Source: Streptomyces cupreus
Lineage (GTDB): Bacteria; Actinomycetota; Actinomycetes; Streptomycetales; Streptomycetaceae
DNA: 64,000 nucleotides
NCBI RefSeq assembly: GCF_014257025.1
Contig: NZ_JACMSF010000010.1
Location: 1-64,000, forward strand
Direction of reading: 5' to 3'
In this document: positions 24,169 to 31,219 of the stretch, in pieces
Numbering within the stretch: position 1 is the first letter of the stretch
Layout of the letters: each line of letters opens with the position of its first letter
The notes under the pieces: model-generated
What the model was told of the DNA's origin: nothing
What the model saw: only the letters and a program-made list of their open reading frames with translations
The model's database searches: none
Translations under genes and position numbers: made by a program

Positions 24169-26067
24169 TCAGGTGCCGGTACGGATGGCGATATCCCAGC
24201 TGCGCAGGGTCCCGGCGGCGCCCGCGACCGCATCCGCGATCTTGAGCTTCCAGCTGCCCGCCACCGCGTCCCCCACCAGCGGCGCCAGGAGCGACGGTGG
24301 CTGTGAAGTCAGGGTCAGGCGAAGGTTGTCGGTGTTGTCGCCCATGCGGTTGTGGATCACGGCCCGGCGGCCCGACGGCGCCAGCAACACCACGCGCAGA
24401 TCGCCGATGCGGGGGTGCTTGATGTCGAGCGTCACCGTCAGCTCCCTGACCGTGCCCATGCCTTCGAGTGTGATCGCGTCGGTCAGACCGCCGGCGTCCT
24501 CGTCGGGGATCGCGGCGTCCGGGGCCGACCGGCCCGTGATCCGCCGGCCCGCGACCGCCTGCTCACCGGTGCGGAAGCCGATGACCTCGCCCGGGGGACC
24601 GACCTGGGAGACGGTGAGCCCGGACTCGCTGCCGTCCCACCACAGGGACGCGGGGCGGCTGCTGTGCGACACCGCGGTGCCGGCCGTAGGACCGAACAGG
24701 TCGCCGCCGTCACCGAAGTTCAGGCCGGTCTCCAGATCCAGGTGGCCGTCCGCCTGGAGCAGCGCGCACTGGTAGTGGCGTACCTGGTTGCCCTGCTGGA
24801 ACTCGTTGGAGCCCTTGATGTCGCAGTGGTAGACCGCGAGTCCGCTGGAGGTCAGCTGGGAGTCGAAGCCGAGCCTGCTGCGGTTCTCGATCAGGTAATA
24901 CTCCACGTTCTCGCGCTGCGGGTTGTGGTAGATCAGCGCCTTGTCGTACTCGCCCTGGTTGGCCTCGTACACACCGGGCACGGAGATGTCGACGTCCCGC
25001 GTCCAGCCCACCAGGCGGCGCAGATAGACGCAGACCGCGGACGGCAGGAACCCGTCGCCCAGATGGTCCCCGGCCGCCATGGCGCAGTAGGTGCCCATGC
25101 CCGCGCTGGTGAAGTCGTCGCCCTCGCGTTCGACGGTTCCGTAGTCGTAGAGATCGGGCCAGCGGCACAGCAGGTGCCCGCTCTCGTGGCAGAAGGTGCC
25201 GATGCTCAGGTCGGCAGCCGTTTCGCCGATGCTCGTGATGGTGTAGAGGTCCGACCGCACATCGCCGATCTGGGCGGCGAAGCGCGAGTTGTGGGGCCAC
25301 AGATCCTCCCGGAACTCCGTCTGGCCCGCGTACATGATGCAGATGGAGTCGACGATGCCGCGGTCGAGGGAGTCGAAGCGGCTGAAGTCCACACCGGCGT
25401 CCGCGGCCGCCTGAAGCGCCTCCGGTACGAGCTTGCCCCGGTGCCGCGCCAGCCCGTACGCGAGCCGGGGCCGGCTCATGCGGAACGGACCGACGACGGT
25501 GTTGGTGAATCTGAGCCTGCCCGTCGACATGGTGCGGAAGTACTCCTTGACGGAGCAGCGGTTGCCGTTCGCCGTGAAGTCGGGGCTGTTCAGCAGGGCG
25601 GAGACCTCCTCGACCGTCACGTCCGTCGGAGTGTCCGGGAAGTCGACCAGGATCGTCAGGCCCTGGACGTCGCCCTTCGTCAGGGCAAAGCCGGGGAGCA
25701 GGCCCTTGACAGGACCGAAGGTGAGCAGGGTGCCGGGGTCGGTCTCGGCCCGTTCCTCCTCCGGAATCCCTTCCAGCACCCGGCCCATGAACACCTCTCT
25801 GCGGTAGAGCTGGCCCTCCCTCAGATGCCGGGGCAGCCCCTCGGGGGGCGGTTCGGAGACGAGGACGCCACTGGAGACGAACCGGCGTTCGGCGCCGGCG
25901 CCGTCGGTCTCCGCGTAGCAGTAGGCGCCGCGGTCGGCGTCGTAGGTGACCGAGTAGCCGTCGAGGGTCTCGTATCGCGCGTACTTGTCGTCGCCGAAGG
26001 CGACGAGCTGGACACCGCCGCCCTCTTCCTGGCCGAAGGTGAGGGTGTCGCCGAAGATGCCGCTCAT
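24169..26067 (-). CDS. M6-type metalloprotease with C-terminal P-domain, no signal peptide
   Basis: A 632-residue protease. The zinc motif HESGH is at residues 294-298 within GTFCHESGHLLCRWPDLYDYG, the immune-inhibitor-A (M6) pattern. The last 95 residues (from about 535) match a proprotein-convertase P-domain, for example HPRIGDLRVVLLAPSG. M6 enzymes are normally secreted, but this one starts MSGIFGDTLTFGQEE with no leader. The ATG at 26065-26067 is chosen for the GGGAGGTC site 7 bases upstream; the longer frame adds 30 residues without a signal peptide. It may be activated in, or act inside, the cell. Confidence 0.82.
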   Translation of the reverse strand: MSGIFGDTLTFGQEEGGGVQLVAFGDDKYARYETLDGYSVTYDADRGAYCYAETDGAGAERRFVSSGVLVSEPPPEGLPRHLREGQLYRREVFMGRVLEGIPEEERAETDPGTLLTFGPVKGLLPGFALTKGDVQGLTILVDFPDTPTDVTVEEVSALLNSPDFTANGNRCSVKEYFRTMSTGRLRFTNTVVGPFRMSRPRLAYGLARHRGKLVPEALQAAADAGVDFSRFDSLDRGIVDSICIMYAGQTEFREDLWPHNSRFAAQIGDVRSDLYTITSIGETAADLSIGTFCHESGHLLCRWPDLYDYGTVEREGDDFTSAGMGTYCAMAAGDHLGDGFLPSAVCVYLRRLVGWTRDVDISVPGVYEANQGEYDKALIYHNPQRENVEYYLIENRSRLGFDSQLTSSGLAVYHCDIKGSNEFQQGNQVRHYQCALLQADGHLDLETGLNFGDGGDLFGPTAGTAVSHSSRPASLWWDGSESGLTVSQVGPPGEVIGFRTGEQAVAGRRITGRSAPDAAIPDEDAGGLTDAITLEGMGTVRELTVTLDIKHPRIGDLRVVLLAPSGRRAVIHNRMGDNTDNLRLTLTSQPPSLLAPLVGDAVAGSWKLKIADAVAGAAGTLRSWDIAIRTGT

Positions 26068-26174
26068 CGCTGAAGACCTCCCGGAATCGGCCGCAAGAGG
26101 GCACTGGCCTACAGTCTGGAGCGGGGGAGGGGCGACGCACAGGGCAGAAGGACCCACGTACGGCAGGGGTAACG

Positions 26175-26798
26175 CTACCCCTGCCAGGAGCCCGCCGGGA
26201 TGATGTCGTGCGTGATGGCGAAGCGCGTCAGGTCGGCCCGTCGCCGGGAGCCGATCTTGTCGCGGAGCCGGTCCAGGTGGGAGTGCACGGTGTGCTCGCT
26301 GATGCCCAGCCGGACGGCGATGTCGTGATCGGTCTCGCCGTGCGCGATCAGCTCCAGGATCTGGCGCTCACGATCGGTGACATGGCAGGACGGCTTGGTC
26401 TCCGGGCGCACGGCGAGATCCGCGGAGATGTAGGAGCAGCCGTCGGCGACGAGCCGGATCGCGGCCAGCAGCTCGTGTTCGTCGGCCTGCCGGCTGAGAC
26501 AGCCGCGGGCGCCGGCGCGCATTGCGGGGACGGCGTGGTTGCCCGGGCCGGAGGAGAAGACGATGACACGAATGCCTCGGGCGGTGAGTTGTGCCACCAC
26601 TTCCGCGAGACACGCGGCTGGCAGCTGGAGGTCCACGAGCGCGATGTCATCCCGTGCGAGTTCGGCCGCGGCCTCGTGGGCCGACCGGGTGGTGAGGGCG
26701 AGCGCGAGGCCGTCGGCGTCCTCGACGACATGGGCCATGCCGTTGCGCAGTAACGGGCAGTCGCCGACCACGGCGACACGTCTTACGTCCGCACTCAT
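26175..26798 (-). CDS. NarL/LuxR-type response regulator with degenerate receiver
   Basis: A 207-residue regulator. The receiver keeps the putative phospho-acceptor in ALVDLQLP. However, the usual acidic pair is reduced to one Asp (VVGDCPLL), and the conserved lysine is replaced (GCLSRQAD instead of a Lys-containing loop). Classical phosphorylation is therefore doubtful. The C-terminal LuxR helix-turn-helix is intact (LTDRERQILELIA-like start, then GISEHTVHSHLDRLRDKIG). No sensor kinase is adjacent. It heads the protease/lipase operon, 107 bases before the M6 gene, and is the obvious candidate to control it. Confidence 0.85.
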   Translation of the reverse strand: MSADVRRVAVVGDCPLLRNGMAHVVEDADGLALALTTRSAHEAAAELARDDIALVDLQLPAACLAEVVAQLTARGIRVIVFSSGPGNHAVPAMRAGARGCLSRQADEHELLAAIRLVADGCSYISADLAVRPETKPSCHVTDRERQILELIAHGETDHDIAVRLGISEHTVHSHLDRLRDKIGSRRRADLTRFAITHDIIPAGSWQG

Positions 26799-26819
26799 GG
26801 GCGCCTCACTCCGACGGGG

Positions 26820-26838
26820 CCGGGCGCCCGCGCCCGGG
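26820..26838. other. GC hairpin upstream of the narL-type regulator
   Basis: CCGGGCG and CGCCCGG pair across a 4-base loop about 22 bases before the regulator start. It would lie in the 5' leader of the protease operon transcript. The rest of the 250-base gap up to 27046 shows no gene. Function is unknown; it could affect translation initiation. Confidence 0.3.
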
Positions 26839-27046
26839 CAGGCCTCACACCTCCAGTTTCGTTCCTCCTGGGTTGTCCGGCACCCCGAGGCGTCTCGGCG
26901 GCGGGTCGGCGGTGGTCGTGCCCTGGCGAAGCGGCTGCGGTATTCAGTCGGGGTGGTGCCCTGGTGGCCGCCTGCTCGGCCGCAGTCCTCATACGGGGTA
27001 CGGGCCGTGTTCGTACCGGCGACGGAGCCGGGCGGCGTGCGCCGGC

Positions 27047-27475
27047 TCAGGCCTCGGCCGAGGGCCAGGTCTTCCAGATCAGGTCCAGCCGTTCATAGGC
27101 GTCGTCGAACCAGGAGTCGTCCATCGGCACGGTCACCGTGACCGACGTCAGGGACATCGACGTGTCCTTGACCGTGACGCGCGCCCGCTCCTCCTCCACG
27201 TCGCGCTCGACGAACATCGAGGGCCCCCGCGAGAACTCGCGCCACGCGACGTCCCGCCCCGCGTCGAGCGCGTCCAGCGACTCCTGCCACTCCCGCAGGT
27301 CCTGGGGGAAGACCCAGATCCGGAGAGCGCCCTTCACGAAGGGGGTCTCGACGATGAAGGCACCGGTCAGGACCTCGCTCCCGGCGGAGCCCTGGCCTTC
27401 CGTCCCGGTGATCCGCAGGACGACGCTGTTGCCGTCGCCCTCCAGGCGCATCAGATCGATCGGTCCGTCAGTCAC
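27047..27475 (-). CDS. DUF5959-like small protein
   Basis: A 142-residue soluble protein starting at a GTG with GGAGGG 5 bases upstream. It opens with PIDLMRLEGDGNSVVLRITG and contains FPQDLREWQESLDALDAGRDVAW. This layout matches the small Streptomyces-specific proteins annotated as DUF5959, many of which lie near regulators or phage-like genes. No catalytic residues are evident. It stands alone, 45 bases upstream of a GH109-like gene on the same strand but not overlapping. Function unknown. Confidence 0.6.
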   Translation of the reverse strand: MTDGPIDLMRLEGDGNSVVLRITGTEGQGSAGSEVLTGAFIVETPFVKGALRIWVFPQDLREWQESLDALDAGRDVAWREFSRGPSMFVERDVEEERARVTVKDTSMSLTSVTVTVPMDDSWFDDAYERLDLIWKTWPSAEA

Positions 27476-27520
27476 CGGTGCCCTCCCCGTTCACTCGTCT
27501 GGCCGAAGAATAGCCGCCGG

Positions 27521-28963
27521 TCAGACCACCGGTGGCATCTCGCTCGGGCGTGAGTCCAGGCCCGTGCGGTGGTTGACCCAGGAGCCGCGGGTGAAGTCGG
27601 GCACCGCGACCGGACGGCCGCCCGCCGCGAGGGACTTGACGCTCAGCGGGATCGGGGAGCACCACACCGCGCCGTCGTAGACGTCCATGTCCGGGACCAG
27701 GCCCGCGCGCATCTGCTGCACGGTGCGCCACTGCAGGACGTAGTCCATTCCGCCGTGGCCGCCGTTGTTGGCCGCGTCGTCGCCGATCTTCAGCCACAAC
27801 CAGTGGTCGAACTCCTTGCGGTAGGCGTCGAACGCCCGCCAGGTGTGGCCGCTGTGGTCCGGTTCGAGGTAGACGCGGCCACCGCCCGCGGACATGACGC
27901 CCGCGTAGTCCTCGAAGATGCCGCGGCTGCCGGCGAGTGAGTTGATACGGCTGTACGGGCGCGGCGAGCTGACATCGTGCTCGGCGCGGATCACGCGGCC
28001 CTCGGCGGTGTCGATCAGACAGGTGACGAGGTCACCGTTGATGTACGTCTCCTTCCAACTCGGGTGGGACTTGGGGATGAAGCGCTCGCGGTAGTCGGCG
28101 AGGCCCCGGGGCTCGGTGGCCGTGGCCCGCAGCGTTGTCATGCGGTCGCCGCGGTTGATGTCCATCGCCGCCGCGATCGGGGCCAGTCCGTGCATGGGGT
28201 AGAAGGACGCGGTGCTGCGGGTGTGCCACAACCGCCGCCAGGCGTCGGTGTAGTAGGTGTCCGAGAACAGCAGCTCGCGCAGGTCGTGCAGATAGCCGCC
28301 GTGGCCGTTGGTCACATCGCCGAACAGGCCGTCGTGAGCCATCTTCAGCATCGCCAGCTCGTTGCGGCCGTAGGAGCAGTTCTCGGAGAGGATCAGATGG
28401 CGGCGGGTGCGCTCGCTGGTGTCGACGAGGTCCCACAGCTCGTCCAGCTCGGTGGCGATGGGCAGTTCGACCAGGGCGTGCTTGCCGGCGAGCAGGGCGG
28501 CGCGGCCCTGCTCGTAGTGGAACTCCCAAGGGGTCGCGATGTAGACGAGGTCGATGTCGTCGCGCCGCAGCATGCGGGCGTAGGCGTCGGCGGAACCGCC
28601 GTACTCGGCCGGGCGGGGACGGCCCTCGGCGACGAGCCGGTCGGCGGTGCGTCTGGCGCGGTCGGCACGGATGTCGCACACGGCCGTCACCGTGCAGCCC
28701 GGGACCGCGGCCCAGCCCGAGGACATGCCATGCCCCCGGTTCCCGAGACCGATCATGCCGACGCGGACCGTCGGACAGTCGTGGAACGGCACGTCGATCA
28801 TCGACTTCTGACCCGGGCGCCGCGACGGAGTGCCCTCGGCGGTCGGGGCTGCGGGGGAGTCGGGGGCGGCGGAGGCCTTGGTGCCGAGTCCGGCGACCAC
28901 GGCACCGGAGGCCAGGGCCCCGCCCATGAGAGTACGGCGTGAGACAGCAGGGTTTTCATGCAT
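27521..28963 (-). CDS. Gfo/Idh/MocA-fold glycosidase, GH109-like, Tat-exported
   Basis: A 480-residue protein. The Tat leader (SRRTLMGGALASGAVVAGLG, residues 8-27) is followed by a Rossmann fold with VGMIGLGNRGHG at about residues 67-78. The segment MHGLAPIAAAMDINRGDR and the C-terminal YDGAVWCSPIPLS are characteristic of GH109, NAD-dependent alpha-N-acetylgalactosaminidases that keep their cofactor through export. A strong promoter lies 50-80 bases upstream. Related oxidoreductases of the same fold are the alternative. The start ATG has GGGAGCG about 9 bases upstream. Confidence 0.78.
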   Translation of the reverse strand: MHENPAVSRRTLMGGALASGAVVAGLGTKASAAPDSPAAPTAEGTPSRRPGQKSMIDVPFHDCPTVRVGMIGLGNRGHGMSSGWAAVPGCTVTAVCDIRADRARRTADRLVAEGRPRPAEYGGSADAYARMLRRDDIDLVYIATPWEFHYEQGRAALLAGKHALVELPIATELDELWDLVDTSERTRRHLILSENCSYGRNELAMLKMAHDGLFGDVTNGHGGYLHDLRELLFSDTYYTDAWRRLWHTRSTASFYPMHGLAPIAAAMDINRGDRMTTLRATATEPRGLADYRERFIPKSHPSWKETYINGDLVTCLIDTAEGRVIRAEHDVSSPRPYSRINSLAGSRGIFEDYAGVMSAGGGRVYLEPDHSGHTWRAFDAYRKEFDHWLWLKIGDDAANNGGHGGMDYVLQWRTVQQMRAGLVPDMDVYDGAVWCSPIPLSVKSLAAGGRPVAVPDFTRGSWVNHRTGLDSRPSEMPPVV

Positions 28964-29015
28964 GGCGCGGATCGCTCCCTAATGCGTGGCGGCCGGCTGC
29001 TCGTGCTGCCGCATG

Positions 29016-29044
29016 ACTTTGTCCACGCGAGCGCCGCGTGTCAA
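29016..29044 (-). promoter_or_regulatory. Promoter of the GH109-like gene
   Basis: On the minus strand TTGACA (29039-29044) is followed after 17 bases by CAAAGT (29016-29021), about 53 bases before the start codon. Just upstream of the -35 box, AACGAGCA-type direct repeats (ACGAGCA at 29068-29074 and 29078-29084, one helical turn apart) could bind a regulator. The remaining bases up to 29259 show no gene. Confidence 0.6.
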
Positions 29045-29259
29045 TAGGTGCTTGAAAAGAAGGTGTTACGAGCAGAAACGAGCAAGCGGGCTTCAACTGG
29101 CCCAAGTTCGCCGCCGCTTGGCCGTGGTTGGACACCGGCTGCCGCCCACGACGCGAAGGGCCCCGTCGCCGGTCACGCAACACGCAGGGCGACCTGCGGT
29201 GTTGGGCGATCGGCGAACGGGGCCTGTGGGCTGGGCGTGTTCGGCCTGTCGCGTGGCTG

Positions 29260-29970
29260 TCAGCGCGCGAGGATGTCCCTGATCCGGCCGTGGACCAACT
29301 CCCGCGCGTCCGCGGGAAGCGCGCCGATGTCCGTGTTCTCCACGGTGTGCAGGACCGTGTCGACATCGGTGTCGTACGGCGTGGTCGCGGTCAGGAACTC
29401 GTAGCCGTCGCGGACCGCGAGGCGCAGGCGCTTGGTGCCGTCGGGTTCGGCGTGTACGGCGGTGGCGACCACGAAGGGGGGCGGGCCGCCGGGGTCGCCC
29501 TCCTGCTTCAGATAGCCGCTGACCAGTGGAGTACGCCAGTTGACGCCGAGGAGGAGGGGGCGCTTGGCCAGGAGTTCGGTCAGGTCGGTCTCGTAGACGC
29601 CCGCCGCGTCCAGGACCGTCGCGCGGGCGTCCAGGACGAGGGCGGCGGGGAGCAGGCAACGCAGCGTACTGCCCACGATGTTGCCGCCGACCGTGGCCGC
29701 GCGGCGCACGGCGCCGGTGCCGATCGAGCCGGCCGCGCGGCGCAGCACCTCCGGCACCCGGTCGTCGATCCGTTGCAGCACCACCGCCGAGCCCAGGGTC
29801 TCGGGCCCGAGGACGTTCGCCTCCGGCAGGTTGCGCAGGGACATGGCCCGGTCGGGGAAGCCGTCGCGCTGGAAGGTCGCCCAGACGAGCGTCGCCCCGC
29901 CAATCGGCAGCGCCCCCTCGGCTATGTGCTGCTGAACCTCGGACACGGATGTGGGCAGATGCAACAACAC
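29260..29970 (-). CDS. Stand-alone FAD-binding subunit of a xanthine dehydrogenase-type enzyme
   Basis: A 236-residue protein matching the FAD domain of molybdenum hydroxylases (CoxM/XdhB-like): PIGGATLVWATFQ near residue 22, then GTGAVRRAATVGGNIVG near residue 84 for pyrophosphate binding. Normally this subunit works with a [2Fe-2S] subunit and a molybdopterin subunit. Neither gene is adjacent, so it either partners elsewhere or is an orphan remnant. The start is taken as GTG at 29970; the ribosome site is weak. Neighbours are unrelated. Confidence 0.75.
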   Translation of the reverse strand: MLLHLPTSVSEVQQHIAEGALPIGGATLVWATFQRDGFPDRAMSLRNLPEANVLGPETLGSAVVLQRIDDRVPEVLRRAAGSIGTGAVRRAATVGGNIVGSTLRCLLPAALVLDARATVLDAAGVYETDLTELLAKRPLLLGVNWRTPLVSGYLKQEGDPGGPPPFVVATAVHAEPDGTKRLRLAVRDGYEFLTATTPYDTDVDTVLHTVENTDIGALPADARELVHGRIRDILAR

Positions 29971-30057
29971 GGAGCGGCCTGCTTTCGCGATGGGTCCCGT
30001 TCAAACGCGTATCGCATTCTCCCCACGCGGCAGGGGGCGCATGCAGGGTTCACGGTG

Positions 30058-31134
30058 TCATCCTGCGCGCCCCCTGAGGCCGCGCGCAGTGCTACGGCGC
30101 ACCACCAGCTCCACCGGCACCAACGACTCGACCCGCGGCGGCCCTTCGTGGCCGTCGATACGGTCCAGCAGCAGCCGCAGCGACCGCGTGCCGATCTCCG
30201 CGAAGTCGGTACGGACCGTCGTCAGCGGCGGCAGCAGATGCGCGGCCTCGGGGATGTCGTCGTAGCCGACCACGCTGACCTCGCCGGGGACCGAGCGTCC
30301 GGACTCGTGCAGGGCGTGCAGCAGGCCGAGGGCCATCTGGTCGTTGGAGGCGAAGACCGCCGTGACATCGGGGCGCCCGGCGAGCGCTCTGCCCAGGTCG
30401 TAGCCCGAGTCCGCGCTCCAGTCACCGACCAGCGGTTCGGGGATCTCGGCGCCGTGCTCCCGCAGACACACCTGCCAGCTGTCGCGGCGCCGGTCGGCGG
30501 AACTCCAGCCGGCCGGGCCCGCGATGTGCCAGACGGTGGCGTGTCCGAGGCCCAGCAGATGCTCGGTGGCGAGGCGGGCGCCGGTGCGGGAGTCGCCGGT
30601 GACCATCAGCGTGTCGGCCTCGGGCCCGGTCTCCAGCACCACCAACGGCGTGTCCAGATGGGTGTCCGCCAGCGCCTTGCCCACCCAGGCCTGCGGGGCG
30701 ATGGCGATCACGCCGTCCGCGCCCTCCGCCGACAGCCGGTCCACCGCCTCGGTCACCGTGTCGTGGTCGGCCGTGTCCAGGGCGATCGAGCTGACCAGGT
30801 AACCGGCCTCCTGCGCCGCGGTGTTGATCGCGGTGAGGATGGAGGCGGGGCCGTAGCGGGCGGCGTCGAAGGAGATCACACCGAGCATCCGGGTCCGTCC
30901 GCTGGCCAGCGACCGGGCACTGCGACTGGGCCGGTAGCCGAGGGTCCGCATCGCCTCGACCACCGCCTCCCGCGTCTCCGCCCGCACCGACGGATGCTCG
31001 TTGAGCACCCGGGAGACGGTCTGCTTGGAGACCCCCGCCAGCCGGGCCACGTCACCCATCACCGGGCGCGTACCGGCGAAGTTCCGTTTGGCGCGCCCCT
31101 TGGGTACGGAGGAACTGGCGGGGCTTGGGCTCAT
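30058..31134 (-). CDS. LacI-family regulator of the GH35/MFS locus
   Basis: A 358-residue LacI-type repressor. The helix-turn-helix with hinge spans about residues 26-75 (VMGDVARLAGVSKQTVSRVLNE) and is followed by a periplasmic-binding-protein-like sugar domain. It is encoded 85 bases after the beta-galactosidase gene on the same strand. A perfect LacI-type palindrome sits before the MFS gene at the head of this cluster. It probably represses uptake and hydrolysis of a galactoside and is autoregulated through the operon. A small hairpin lies in the 85-base gap. Confidence 0.87.
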   Translation of the reverse strand: MSPSPASSSVPKGRAKRNFAGTRPVMGDVARLAGVSKQTVSRVLNEHPSVRAETREAVVEAMRTLGYRPSRSARSLASGRTRMLGVISFDAARYGPASILTAINTAAQEAGYLVSSIALDTADHDTVTEAVDRLSAEGADGVIAIAPQAWVGKALADTHLDTPLVVLETGPEADTLMVTGDSRTGARLATEHLLGLGHATVWHIAGPAGWSSADRRRDSWQVCLREHGAEIPEPLVGDWSADSGYDLGRALAGRPDVTAVFASNDQMALGLLHALHESGRSVPGEVSVVGYDDIPEAAHLLPPLTTVRTDFAEIGTRSLRLLLDRIDGHEGPPRVESLVPVELVVRRSTARGLRGRAG

Positions 31135-31168
31135 GGTCGCTGTTTCCTCGGCGTCGGCACGGCGGTCC

Positions 31169-31188
31169 GGTCCCGCCCGGTCGGGACC
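31169..31188. terminator. Hairpin between GH35 and lacI
   Basis: GGTCCCG (31169-31175) and CGGGACC (31182-31188) form a 7-bp stem with a 6-base loop upstream of the LacI gene stop-to-start gap. It may attenuate or separate transcripts. No U-tract is present. Confidence 0.35.
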
Positions 31189-31219
31189 ACAGCATAGGCA
31201 TCACCGCCGAGCGGGCCAC

